A stretch of 64,000 nucleotides of DNA from Echeneis naucrates (GCF_900963305.1 NC_042525.1:152421-216420), one strand, 5' to 3'; shown: positions 26,941-39,900, counted from the first letter of the stretch. Notes: generated from the sequence alone by a model not told the origin. Numbers and translations are program-made.

Positions 26941-29900
26941 ATGACAGACGCTGGTGAGTAGCTTCCTCTGAACATCCTCAGTGTCACTGGTAGATTTGTG
27001 ATAAGATGACAGATTGAGTGGTTGAATGATTGATCGATTGATTTGATAGATCAATGAATGAGTCTCCTCAGTGTTTTGGTGCAAGGTGTGGACACCCCCC
27101 CCACTTCCCAAGACAGGAAGTGCCCACAGCTTGTACTTCAGACTGTAGCAATACCATCATCTTCATCTTCATCTTCATCTTTAGTTTTATTTAGTGGACT
27201 TCCTGTCTTCCTGTTCTGGATCTGTCTGGATCTGCATCTTCTGTTTCTATATGAGGAAACATGCGCAGGCTGAAGCTGAAATCATCCCCCAAAAAATTAC
27301 CTGTCTGGTCTCTTTTCAAAGACACATGGACATGCCCCCCCCCACCCCCGGAATCATTAGGAGGTGGGGGCTGGGTCCACTCAAGCTATTTTCATTCGAC
27401 TTACAGCAGATTAGCTGAGCTGATTATCATGAAAATCCCTCCTCAGGGCGTGTGTGCAATACACTGTATTGTGTTTTTGTGTGTGTGTGTGTGTTTCCCT
27501 GCTGTGGACCAAATGTTGACTGATATCAATGATGTTGACTGGCTGGAGGTTGCTCTGACTTCCTGTTTCTACTGATGATGGCGAGCTGAAGTTCAGACAA
27601 GGAGCCAATAAATAATGATGGGTCATCAAACTGTGATGTCATAAGAGTCAGTGTTGATGAATCTCAAATTACTGGAGTTTGTGACCGCAACACTTTTTCA
27701 AAGCAACACAAATAAAACATTGAAGAAGAGTCTGTGGCACCAGACTTCATCTGGAGCCACACAGGAAAAGACAAACTGGGACTTCTCTGTTAAGCTAACT
27801 CATCACAGCTTTGAACTCGGGCTGCAGCAGGGAATATGATGCTAATCTGTGTGTGTGTGTGTGCATGCATATATGCAGACTCCCTGAGTGAGGCACTGAA
27901 GGCCATCAGTGTAAGCACAGAGCTGATTGAGGAGGAGCTGAAGCCTCATCTGGACACGGTGCTGACCTCTCTGCTGGAGAAGAGTAAGTCATGATGCCAC
28001 CTGTCTCATACTGAAAACTGACACAGGTGCTTCAGACATGGTACCAACATCTGGAGCTGCTGTCGCAGACAGGTGTGACGGGCAAAGCCTGATTCTTGTT
28101 GTGGCTGATTCTGGTGTTGGGGAGAAACAGCAGAACTGTATCAGTCAGAACGAGGAAATGTGTTCCTACTGGCTGCGACATCATTTCTTGCTGTTGTGTC
28201 CGCAGGGAAAGATGCTGCAGTTGAGATTTCCAGTAGTGGGATTCTCCCCTCCTTGGCCCAGGCCCTTCAGAATAAAAGCAGCCTGAATTGCCAGGTAGCT
28301 CTGGTGGTGGCAGAGATGGCCCGAGAAGGTACAGTATCTATTTCCTGTCATTATTTCCAATGTTCCCCTCTCTGTTCCACCTCCATGAAAGGATTTTCCC
28401 ATTGGAGGGGTTTTGTTTGTCTGTTTTATTCGAGATGATGGTGATGATGATAATGATGATGATGATGATGGTGTTCCAGCGGCAGTCCGGGAGCCGTGCA
28501 TTGAGGCGGGGCTGGTGAAGGTCTTGGTTCCCCACCTGAACAGCAGGGACCCAGAGATGCTGCTGAACGCTGGACGAGCCATTGGACGTATCTGCTTTGA
28601 CAACTGTGAGTTTATGTGGCGCTGAGGTTGAGGAAGATGCTTTTGTCTCTCTGTTAGGATTAATTTCAAATAGAATGAATCTCGGACTCATATCCTCCTT
28701 TTTCCTCCCTCCAGCATACCAGCAGGACCAGTTAGTCCAAAGCGGAGTCATTCCCAGACTGGTGTCCATAATGAGGGAGCACCCAGAGAACGACCCGCTG
28801 GTCAACGTCTGCCTGCTTGCCCTCTGTAATCTGGCCGACATGGGTGAGTTCATTCCCTGATGGTGCTGAGGGAACGCCATCCCATCATGCCTGTGTCTGT
28901 GACATGTAGTCACCTGACCCTGTGTTTGCAGACTCAGCCAGACAGGCCCTGGCTGAGCTGGATGTAGCAGATGTGCTGACGTTTCAGCTGAAGCGAGCAC
29001 CTGACGCAGAACGCCGACATGTCATCCTGGAGATACTGGGCGCGCTTGGAGAGAGTGGTAAGACCGGCAGGGTGGTGGAGACTGATGTCATCGTGACCTG
29101 AAACAGATGTTTTGATGTTGATTGATCGGTGAATGGCAGACATTTTATTCATGTTGATGTTATATAAAATATAATCTGTTCCAGCTAGTCTGGGTTGGTC
29201 AGTCAGTCAGTCTGGATCAGTGTCACATCATGATGTGAATTGTTTGTTGTGTTCTGTGATATTAACCAACATTCTTACTCTGATGTGATGTCATCTGATG
29301 TGTCAGATGCTCTGAAGCTGCAGTTTGCTGAGTCAGGGGTTCCTGAGTCTTTATCTGAAATGATTGGGCATCTGCAGGGTGGTTCTGACCCCCATGACCT
29401 CTGCAGCATCAAGATCGCCTCCAACCTCATTGTGTCACTGCTCCTTGGAGGTGAATCAGGAAATATCTGATATCAGTGCTTGAGTGTTGTGATGTCACAG
29501 CGACTGATCGCAGGTTATTTGTGTCGGCCCCAGACGAGTCAATGCAGAAGTGTTTTGGCGAGGGATCAGGACGCATCTATCAGGATGTTCTGTCCTGGCT
29601 GCAGAGCTCCAACACTCAGCTGCAGCTGTCTGGTGCCCTCGCCATTGCCAACTTCGCCAGGAACGGTAAGGTCACTCAGTGTATGTGTGTGTGGATGCGT
29701 TTCAACCTGTGATGTAACAGTGTGTGCTGTGTGTCTGTCAGACAGTAACTGTTTGAAGATGCTGGACCTTGGTGTGGTGCCTCACATCCTGACTCTGCTG
29801 GAGCAACATGTGGATGAAGGAGATGTGTCCGTTCAACATGCTGGACTGAGCGCACTCAGAAACCTGGCAATCCCTGGTACGGTCAGAGCAAGTCAGACAC

Positions 29901-31485
29901 TTAATAGTCTCTTCGCTTATTTCCTGTTTTATTTTAAATGGTCACTTCCTGGCAACATGGTGTCACAGCGTTTAGCACTGTTGCCCCACAACAAGAAGGT
30001 CCTGGTTGGGTTCCCGGGATGGGGCCTTTCTGTGTGGAGTCTCCAAAGACGTCATGTTTGGGTTCATTGGTGACTCTAAATTGTCTGTAGGTCTGAGTGT
30101 GAGTCTGTGGTTGTTGGTCTCTGTCTGTCTCTGTGATGGACTGGAGACCTGATGAATGAATGAATGGTCACTTGTACCATGTTCCTCGTTGTTGTGCCAT
30201 CCTCCCCTGTTGTGCTCTCAGCGTTCCCAGTGCTCCCTGTGCTCGCAGGGTTGGGGTTTATTTTATATCTATAATGATGGATGCTGGAATTGCCTCAGCC
30301 TCTAACAAGGTGCGGATGTTGGAGGACGGAGTGACTGAGCGCATAAAGACGCTGCTGAGCTCCGACATGCCACCGGTCCAGTTCAAACTGCTTGGAACGC
30401 TGCGCATGATGGTAGATGGACAAGGTGAGTTCACCCGAGACTGATCCCTTCCCCTGCGCTGTGACATCACACTGATCTAAACTCTGTTGTTGTGTGTTTG
30501 CATCAGAGGAGGCTGCCCTGGTCTTGGGCAGAGATGCTGAGCTCCTGACCCGGGTCATGGAGTGGTGTGAAGCCAAAGACCACGCTGGAGTCCGAGGAGA
30601 AGCCAGCCGCCTCCTGGCTGCCTTCATCAGACACAGCCGCAGCCCCGTGAGTCAATGAGTCCAGGTCTGAAAATCCAGGTTTGACAGTGCCTGTCTAACA
30701 GAGTCACTTCCTATCTCTGACAGGAAGTGGTTTGTGCTGTAGCCAAAGCAGACGGGGTTCGGCATCTCATCTCCATGGCAACAAGCGAGCATGTGATCAT
30801 GCAGAATGAAGCCCTGGTGGCGCTGGCGATAGCATCTGCCATCAACCTTGGTAAAGCAGTGACAGATTGTCTCTTTGTGTGAGGACATGGAGGGTGAACC
30901 TGTGTCTTTCATCGGTGGTGTGTTTGTGTTTGTGCGACTGCAGAGCCCATGAGGGACGTGTTCAGGGAGATGGAGCTAATCTGCCTCCTGAAGAAGATGC
31001 TAGAGGATCCTGTGGGTGCTGTCGAAGTCAAGTTCAGCGCTCTAGGTCTCATCTGCAGTCTTGCTAACTCCAGTAAGCCTACATCCTGGACCTTAACCCC
31101 AATCACACCCAGTTTTAGACTGAGTCAGTTCCACTTTCTGCAGAATAATTCACCGAGATGTAGAGTACAGTTTAGTGTCAGCTCTGGATACAGTAGACCC
31201 CCTTTGGGATTTAAAAGGAACACAGAGTCTCAGAGGAAGAGTTTAACCACCTGGTGTTAGACAGATGTTCCTAATAAAGTGTTCACAGTAGATGCTTTGG
31301 ACAGGAACAGCTTCTTACCCTCTGCTGACGTGTCTGTGGTTCCTCCTCTGTCCTCAGGTGTGATGAGGGACGAGCTGAACTTGGTCAAAATGAAGGAGAG
31401 TCTCAGGAAACTGAGTGACCACAGCAGCAGCAAAGTGGCGTCACAGGCCAACGCCATTTTAAGCCGCCTGGATGACAGCGGCTAG
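26941..31485 (+). CDS. rap1gds1: rap1gds1-like (SmgGDS paralogue), armadillo-repeat GTPase chaperone
   Basis: SmgGDS proteins bind Ras/Rho-family GTPases with C-terminal polybasic regions and escort them before or after prenylation. Exons: 26941-26953, 27879-27983, 28206-28328, 28480-28605, 28715-28843, 28932-29057, 29307-29450, 29534-29665, 29742-29876, 30299-30424, 30507-30646, 30724-30850, 30944-31072, 31358-31485. The sum is 1683 nt, giving 560 aa. Family blocks include LQLSGALAIANFARND, VQHAGLSALRNLAIP, PPVQFKLLGTLRMMVDG and TSEHVIMQNEALVALA. Internal exons are about 42-48 codons each, one ARM repeat per exon, and all introns but one are phase 1. Against the 607-residue human form, the repeat called ARM C is absent (see findings). 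The protein is clearly diverged from canonical RAP1GDS1, so it may be a paralogue rather than the orthologue; the symbol is provisional. Confidence 0.92.
29943..30170 (+). repeat. Partial copy of a dispersed teleost repeat in rap1gds1-like intron 9
   Basis: This contains the ordered hallmarks of a very common fish interspersed repeat: a CAGCGTTTAGCACTGTTGCC block, AAGAAGGTCCTGGTTGGGTT, CCTTTCTGTGTGGAGT, then TTGGTGACTCTAAATTGTC and GATGGACTGGAGACCTG, ending in (GAAT)n. The middle part is shortened and the copy is decayed. The family resembles a SINE-like element with a tRNA-like head; I cannot name it with certainty. Confidence 0.65.
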
Positions 31486-33001
31486 AGCACTTCCCCAAAA
31501 TCAAACCATCTTACTGCACAGACTGACACTGAACATCATCTGAAAGTCTCACAGCTTTTATGAAACATGACCTCCAGTCTCAGTCAGTGCCAACCAGATC
31601 CACTGTTTCCATGGTCACATGACATCAGATGTTTCAGGTTTGACATTTTCTTTTTCCAAAAGAAAAAAAAGTTGATCCAAGGAAAACTTTGACATTTTCT
31701 TTCTAAAGACTTGACTCAGGCCTGGTTCTGGTCTGGTGACCCAGTGTCGGCCCAATGACCTCGTTCTGGTCTGTGACTTAGTGCCAGTCCGTGGACCTGG
31801 ATCTGGTCTGGAGACATGCTGTCGGTTCAGTGACTTAGGTCGGGTCCCTCTTTCAAGGCCCAGCTCCAGGTCCAGAGGATTCAAGCATTTACTCAAATCT
31901 ATAAAGTGTCCAGAACATGAAACTGATGATGGTACAGTTTCTGTCAGAGTTTTCATCTCAATATGTTGGCCTTCATCGTTGGACTGAGTTCAGGACTGTG
32001 CAGAAAAATAGTTTGACTTAATTTAATATGTTGTGTCACAATAAAAGCACAAGCTAACACAACCAGCTCATCAGCTTCAGGATTAAAACCTGGTTGATCT
32101 ACAACCTCTAGTCCACAATCAGCTCCTTAAAGCAAAATCATTAACAGAGCCTCATTAACCAGCAATAAATCTGACTGTGGTCTATTAGTCTGAAGGTCAC
32201 TGTCCATGTCTCTGTGTCTGAGATATTTGGCTACGTCCACAGACGGAGGAAACAACACACAAGTCACAAGACAGAGGAGGTGGAAACTACACACATGTTG
32301 AACCTGGAAACATCTGAACAGGCAATGACTCTAGTACGGGAGTGAGGGGGTCATTGTCATCATCATCATCAACTTTTCGGGAGTTTTAGAGAAAAATAAA
32401 ATAAAGCAGCTTCAACATCTCATTTTACAGCCTGTTGTCTTTCACACAAAAGGTCAACACAATCATCACTTCTTCATTCGTACATGGTTTTCACATATGC
32501 AACATCAGAAGTCACATTATAATAACATGATATAACATAACAGTATAATATGAGTGTGGAGGAAGCCAAATTATTTATTTCCATATAAAGTCGTCATTAT
32601 CTTTCTCATACATTCTGTACGATGTTTTGTGTATGCCTGTATCAAAGACAAATCCGTTTTATGTAAAATAAATTAACAAAAAGGTCTTTTAATCTAATCT
32701 GATCTAATCTATATGAATGAAATCATTCAGACGCATGTCGAGTGGCCTGTCCTCTGATTGGCTGCCTGTCAGTCTGTACTGAGGGAGAAATGCGACCACG
32801 TAACAACAGGAAGTCAGATGACGTGACACATAAAGTTGCAAAGTCTCGTGAGTGACTAAAGTTTCTCAGGTGAAAATAAATTTGACAGAATTCACTTCAC
32901 TGACGAGCTGTTCAGGCCTCAGTCCTAACAACGTGGATTATCAGGGACGTGAATCCGGACCTGAAGCCCGTGTCCTGGTCGTCGTGGTCCTGGGCTCCAG
33001 C
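31486..33001. other. rap1gds1-like 3' UTR and galm promoter region
   Basis: AATAAA at 32040-32045 is the likely poly(A) signal of the upstream gene, giving a 3' UTR of about 560 bases. At 31710-31860 there are diverged tandem phrases (TCTGGTCTG plus GTGACCCAGTG-like) of about 35 bases. Just before galm, at about 32806-32826, an ETS-like CAGGAAGT is followed by a TGACGTGA (CRE-like) site. No exon was recognised. Confidence 0.5.
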
Positions 33002-34631
33002 ATGACTGAGGTGAGCCAGCGGCAGTGGGGGGAGGTGGCAGGACTAGGCATGGTGGACCTTTGGGTCCTCCGGTCTGCCCAGGTCCGGGTGGAGGTCCTG
33101 ACTCTGGGCGCCATCATCAGGTCTGTGGTCTGCGGGGGAAAGGACGGCTGCATGGAGGATGTAGTCTTGGGATTCGACTCCCTGGAAGGTAGAAGGTCCA
33201 GAACAGCCCGTAAGATCATGAATATTAATTAGAAGTGGTGACGTCACGCAGCACCGCTGATGATGTCACCGGTGCTGTGTTGCCAGGTTATGTGTCAGAT
33301 AAGAGGTACCTGGGGGCCGTGGTCGGCCGGGTGGCCAACAGGATTGCAAGAGGGCGCTTTGTCCTGGAGGGGAAACAGCATCAGCTCCACATCAACAACG
33401 GACCCAATGCTCTTCATGGAGGCCTGAAGGGCTTCAACCAGGTGAGTCAGCAGGTCAGCAGGGGACCGACACCTGTCCGGACTAACTCACACACCTGAGC
33501 TCTGTGCGGTCGGCAGGCGGTGTGGCTTGCTGCAGCAGTGGATGGGGGTGTCCGGCTGAGTCTCACCAGCCCAGATGGAGATGAGGGTTATCCCGGGGAG
33601 GTTCAGGTGTCCGTCACCTACACTCTACAGGTAAACTCACCTGTGTGATGACACACACTTCCCTGGATTAAAAGACACTCTCACTCTGGATGTTAAAAAG
33701 GTAATAATAAGAGGAGCTGTGTGTTCAGGGGGAAACACTAACAGCTGAATATCAGGCCAGGTCGACCAAAACCACACCCATCAACCTGACTAACCACACC
33801 TACTTTAACCTGGCTGGACAGGTAAGAACTCACATTAGCTGTGTGATCACCTGATTTATCAGTCGGAGGACCTCCTATAGGCTGTGTGTGTGTGCAGGGT
33901 GCAGCAGATATTTATGACCACCAGGTGACCATCAGTGCTCAGTCTTACCTGCCTGTGGACGACACATCGATTCCTACAGGTATCAGTCACCAGTGACTGC
34001 TGGGGGGCGGAGCTCTGTTTAGCCTTACATATGAGCGTGGTCACAAAGGTCCAATCTGTAACTTCATGTGTCAACAGGAGAGGTCAGAGCAGTGGAGGCC
34101 ACGCCCTTTGACCTCAGGAAGCCTGTTCTGATTGGCCCACGGCTGAAGGAAATTCCTGGTCCAGGGTTTGACCACAACTTCTGTCTTTCGTCACCTGGAG
34201 ACACCTGGACAGAAAGACACATCGCCAGGTGCTGCTGCTGCACAACAACATGAAACCAACACACAGTGACATAACAACACACTGTCTTTCCTGGCCACAG
34301 AGTGTGTCACCTGGCCAGTGGGCGTGTCTTGGAGGTTTCGACCAGCCAACCGGGAGTACAGTTCTACACCGCCAACTTCCTGGATGGTTTAATAGCAGGA
34401 AAGGGCGGGGCCAGGTACGGGAGGCACAGCTCCTTCTGTCTGGAGACTCAGAACTGGCCCGATGCTGTGAACCAGGTAGGATGAGGATGATGAGGAAGAG
34501 TTATGAGTTCTAATCTGATGGAAACTTGTCTGTATGTGTGTGTGTGTTGTCAGGACTCTTTCCCTGACTGTCTCCTGCGTCCAGGTGAGCTCTACCAACA
34601 CATCACTCGCTTCACCTTCACCACTGTCTGA
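33002..34631 (+). CDS. galm: galm, galactose mutarotase (aldose 1-epimerase)
   Basis: Cytosolic enzyme interconverting alpha and beta anomers of galactose and glucose, feeding the Leloir pathway. Exons: 33002-33188, 33287-33441, 33517-33630, 33729-33821, 33898-33979, 34078-34228, 34301-34475, 34554-34631. The sum is 1035 nt, giving 344 aa (human 342). Family motifs are intact: GAVVGRVANRIARGRF, NNGPNALHGGLKGFN with the substrate-binding His, the catalytic-His block TPINLTNHTYFNLAG, FDHNFCL, and FCLETQNWPDAVNQ, whose Glu is the catalytic base. The start ATG at 33002 gives MTEVSQRQWGEV; an ATG further upstream in the same frame has no support. It is followed in the same direction by hnrnpll, as in mammals (from memory). 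Confidence 0.96.
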
Positions 34632-35320
34632 TCGGGGACACTGATGAAGAGGAGGAGGAGCTGACAGGAAGTGGAAAGGAATCCACAAATGACTCACCCA
34701 ATCAGTTTCTGTGAACATTATTAGGTGACCTCAGGTGACCTTTCCCACATTAAACCTAAAATTGTGAAAGACCTGGTGTCACTTGTCCATTGCTTTGTGC
34801 AGTGTTGTGTAACAGTGTGTGTGTAACACTGTTGTGTAAGAGTGTGTCTGTGTGAGGCTGGTTCACATGAGAAAGCATCATCCTGCTCATTGATTAGCTG
34901 TGTTGCTATAGCAACCTCTCATCTTTCATCAGGAACAGACTCCGCCTACTCCTGATGATCATGTTCTCAGGTCAAAGGTCTTCTCTGGGACATCAGAACA
35001 TCACCGCCTCCCCCACAGTGCTGATGTGTCCCCCACCTCCCCTCCCCCTTTGTCCTTCCTCTCTCTCTCTCCCCCCCCCCCCCCCCCTTCCTGCAGTCTG
35101 TGCGCTCTTTGTTGACGCATCGTCACCATCCAATCAGACGCCGTGTATCCAGGCGCAGCGGCATATTGACCAATCGGAGCGGGGGGCGGGGCCGTCAGCG
35201 CCCTCACACCTCCACAGAATCAGACGGGGACAGACGGAGACATCAACCCAAGACAGGAGGACACCAGGACATCATGTCCCCCCCGGTCTGACCTCCATAC
35301 AGGACCGCTGATAACCCAAC
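34632..35320. other. galm 3' UTR and hnrnpll promoter / 5' UTR
   Basis: ATTAAA at 34749-34754 is a possible galm poly(A) signal. A long pyrimidine run (CT repeats then about 17 C) at about 35055-35092 ends in TTCCTGCAG, which looks like a 3' splice acceptor, so hnrnpll may have a spliced 5' UTR. An inverted CCAAT (ATTGG) lies at about 35131-35135 on the opposite strand sense and CCAAT at 35169-35173. Confidence 0.45.
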
Positions 35321-36923
35321 ATGGCGACGGCAGAGGACGGAGAGTACGGGAGGGCGGCAAAACGTCTGAGGACGGAGGAGAGGGAGGAGGGGGAGGAGGG
35401 GGAAGAGCTGGAGGAGGGGGAGGAGGGGGAGGAGGGGGAGGACTCAGACTCCGGTTCACTGCCCGGTAACGGAGAGACGGAACCAGATAACCGGGTCCGG
35501 TGGATCTCTGGTCAGTACGGAACCGGAAGGAAGGTAAGAAACTAACGGGGGGGGGCACACACTGACTACACTCATACACACAATGATACACACACCGACA
35601 CACACGTAGAGAAGTCATTTTACATAAAACATCTGTATGTATGTATGTTTGTTTGTTGCTGTGGTTTGACTTTTGTGTAAACTTGTCCGTGTCGATGCAG
35701 TTTGAAAATCAAAACATCCTGGTCCTGATCTTGGTCCTGGTCTTGGTCCTGGTCTTGGTCCTGGTCTTGGTCCTAATCTTGGTCCTGATCTTGGTACTGG
35801 TCCTTAACTTGGTCCTAGTCCTGGTCCTGATCCTGGTCCTGATCTTGGTCCTGGTCTTGGTCCTGGTCTTGGTCCTGGTCTTGGTCCTGATCTTGGTCGT
35901 GATCTTGGTCCTGGTCCTGATCTTGGTCCTGATCTTGGTCTTAGTCCTGGTCCTGATCCTGGTCCTGATCCTGGTCCTGATCTTGGTCCTGATCTTGGTC
36001 TTGGTCCTAATCTTGGTCCTGATCTTGGTACTGGTCCTGGTCTTGGTCCTGATCTTGGTACTGGTCCTGATCTTGGTCCTGGTCCTGATCCTGGTCCTGG
36101 TCTTGGTCCTGGTTCTGGTTGGGCCTCAGATGATTTCACTTCTGCAGAGCGATATCTGCTCGTTCAGTGCTGGTTTCTGGGAACAGTTTCAGTCAGTTAA
36201 CTGTGTTAGTTGTCAGGTTCCCTGAAGGATTGTGGGTAGGACTGTGGTCAATGACCTCGGTCCCCTCACTTCCTCTGACTCGAGCTCCTCTTCGCCTTCC
36301 TGCATCTCCATTAATCAGTGTAGCTGCCATCTGTCAATATTAGCCATTAGCGCTGATACATGAACATGAACTTGGTGGATTTAACGTCTGTAATAACTGA
36401 AAAGCTGCTGAAAAAGATTAATAAAAAAGAGTAAAACTGTGAGCACTGGGAATGCCACTGTTACAAACATGACATCATACAGAACGTTTTGCAAGTGTCA
36501 CCTTCAGTGAAGCAACTGTGTGAGTCTGTCTGTTGATATTGTGACACGTCAGGTCCTTATCCTGGTCCTAATCAAGGCCCAGGTCCAGGTGATTGTGTAG
36601 ATATTAATATTTAAGGAGTAGATAATGTAGTCATATTGCTTTGTGTGATGAGTTCAGATTTCCAGATGAAAATCGATTAATTTAAATCTAAAACAGTGGA
36701 AGAAAAAGAGTCCCTCTTTGTTGGGGGGGGCATTACATGTGGAAGTTACGAAACAGGAGAGAGAAGTGAGACTCGTACTCACACACACATGTGATAAATC
36801 TGAGTCTGTTTTTAGTTAAACTGGTGAAATCCTGCTGGTTGTTGCTGTGACGACGCAGAGTACACATAGATGTGAAGCTCCAAGAGAAGAATGTAACACA
36901 AATTTTGATCTGCTTCCCTTTGT

Positions 36924-36960
<37 letters not shown>

Positions 36961-39900
36961 TGTAGTCAGTCACCTGGGGCCTCATTTATGAAACTGTGTG
37001 TAGGATCATTACTAAAAGTGTACGTATGCCCAAAAGCCATGAGTCAGAGTTTGTTTCGGGGTGCATGCATTCTCCTGTCAAGTCTCTTTTTTTATAGATC
37101 ACAATCTTTGCGGGGAAAGTGACGTACGGTAGTTTCAGGTCACCCCCCTTTCGCTTCCTGCTGCCCTCTCTGCCAAATACTAATACTAATAACGAATGTA
37201 AGGACACAAAAACCCAAAATATGATTAAAATAAATAGATAAAACTACAGAATAAGAACCTGGCCGCCCCGTTCAGCAGCTGGCACGGTGGTCCAGGGGTT
37301 CACCTATTGGTATGCATGCCGGTGACGGGCTGACCAGCTGGATTCAGCCTTGTTGTCCCCACAGGTTGGACCCTCACCTTACAAACAGAGTGAAGGCGGA
37401 AACTTGTTTCCAGAAACCGTTGACCTCCTGACATCATGTGATCATGTGACCCAACCCTGTGGACTGCTTACCTCAGGGTTCCCGTGGATCCTTAAAGTTT
37501 TAAAAAATAAGGTCTTAGTTGGCATTTAGATGTCTTAAATCAGTATTTCAAAGGTCTTAAAAATGCCGACACGGAAAGGAGGATTTAATTTATTTTCTCT
37601 GACATTGCAATTCAAAATCTCAAAATAATTGACATTTATTTTTTTAACAATTTGCATAATGCCTCTCGCATAAACACCATGTAGATCAGGGTAGAGGAAA
37701 CAACAACACTCATTTTAGAAATGTAGTCTGACAGGAGAAGCAAGAAGCACTATCTGATTGGCTGATACAACACTGAAACCGGTACCAGACAATGTGTATG
37801 AGGCACTTTGTATTTGGTGCAGAAAGAAATTCCACATGCAGACTGAGAAACCTGCACAGTTAGCCAGTTAGACACCAGGTATTTCTCAATTTTGTTCTAC
37901 CCTCGTCTCCACCGTTCCTCCAACCCCATCTCTGACACCAGCACCAGACCACCAGACAATATTTGGGTGTACTGCTGCACTGAAAGCTGAGGTACTGTGG
38001 TGTCTGAACACCATAACAAAACCCAATTCATATAAGTCAAATGAGGGAGTTGGTGACTTATTCCGCGCAATGTTTCTGGTCTCTGAAATTACCCGTACGT
38101 TTGTGTGTAGTTCCGACAAGATGGCCTACATTAGCAAGTTTGGATTAGGCCCGTCTATCTGAGGCAAAATTGATTGATTGATTTATGTTATTGTTTTCCA
38201 TGCGTTCCACACTAGAAAGCGTTTTTTTTGTTTGTTTGTTTTTCCAACATTTGAAGTACATTGTATAGTTTTTTCACTGGACCAAAATTGTCCCTAACCC
38301 CGAGGAATCTATGTAATTTTTTTCTTCAGTTTTGGTAATTGTAAATTGGTCTTAAATTTCACTCCAAGTGGCATTAAAAAAGTCGTAAAAAGTCTTAGAT
38401 CTAACTTGCCTTAAGCTGTAGGACCCCTGTTACCTGTTTGGTGACTTGTATATCAGTAGTGTAACTGTTGTGTATCATTTGTGTTACTGTGTGTTACAGG
38501 ATGGTGCTGACTCCCACAGAATCTCTCCCAGTCCGGTGGTTCACGTCAGAGGCCTGTGTGAGTCTGTGGTGGAGGCCGATCTGATTGATGCTCTGGAGAA
38601 GTTTGGACCCATATGGTGAGAAAACATCCTGTGTGTGTCTGTGTGTTACTGAATACTGTCTAATGCATCACAAGCTGCTGCAGAGGAGGTGATGAATGAC
38701 AGTGAAAAGACCTGATGACCTGTGTGTGTCCCCTCAGTTATGTGATGATGATGCCGTTCAAGCGTCAGGCCCTGGTTGAGTTCTCAGCAGTGGACAGTGC
38801 TGACCGTTGTGTGTCCTGTGGAGCCACAGAGCCCGTTTACATCGCAGGTTTGATTCCCACGTTGTCCAGAATATAGATCCTAGTCCTGGTCCTGATCCCG
38901 GTCCTGGTCCTAGTCCTGGTCCTGATCCCAGTCCTAGTCCTATTCCTAGTCCCGGTCTTAGTCCTGGTCCTAGTCCTGATCCTGATCCCAGTCCTGGTCC
39001 TGGTCCTATTCCTGGTCCTGATCCCAGTCCTGATCCTAGTCCTGGTCCTGATCCCAGTCCTGATCCCAGTCCTGGTCCTGGTCCTGGTCCTATTCCTGGT
39101 CCTGATCCCAGTCCTGGTCCTGGTCCTGATCCTAGTCCTGATCCCAGTCCTGATCCTAGTCCTGGTCCTGATCCCAGTCCTGATCCTAGTGCTGATCCCA
39201 GTCCTGATCCTAGTCCTTGTCTTGGTGTCACTGAGTTTATTAACATGTTTATGTGTTTGCTTCATGTTTTCAGGTCAACAGGCTCATTTTAATTATTCCA
39301 CCTCCAAGAGAATCACCAGGCCGACCAGTGCTGATAACCCCAATATGGGCAACAAGGTGTTGCTGCTGTCCATCCAGAACCCCCTTTACCCCATCACCAC
39401 GGTACAAACACAGACACGCAAAGACACACACTGACACTGCCCATCATTTTCTTTTGTCCTGCTTAGTGTGTTGATTTATGTCTGTGGTCCCCGTGGTCCA
39501 GGACGTTCTGTACACAGTGTGCAATCCCATTGGCAGCGTCCTGAGGATTGTCATCTTCAAGCGGAATGGGATCCAGGCCATGGTGGAGTATCCCTCCTCA
39601 GTGTGTGTCTCTCCTTCCTGTGTGCATCTGTGTGTTAGAGTGTGCCTTTATCCTTAACCCCCCCTCCCTCCAGGTTTGAGTCTGTCCAGTGTGCCCAAAA
39701 GGCCAAAGCTGCTCTCAACGGAGCGGACATCTACGCCGGCTGCTGCACACTCAAGATTGAATACGCCCGGGTAAGAGAGATAAGGCTGATGGCACTTTTT
39801 GATGTCACAATGAGGTGTGATCTTATTACGTTAAAATTTTTAATAAATGCTGATTGAATTATCAGCAAATGTAGAACTTAAAACATCCACTCGATTGAAC

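Noticed and set aside
28606-28714. Possible hidden ARM C exon in the rap1gds1-like gene
   Set aside because: The intron is only 109 bases and has no open frame bracketed by splice sites, whereas about 147 bases would be needed.
35641-36225. 194-codon plus-strand frame rich in LVLVLIL
   Set aside because: Translation of a 6-base minisatellite in hnrnpll intron 1; it looks like a membrane protein but is only the repeat.
38758-39292. Long GPGPDPSP and GSGLGSG frames on both strands
   Set aside because: Translations of the minisatellite in hnrnpll intron 3, partly overlapping the real exon 3 and exon 4 ends.
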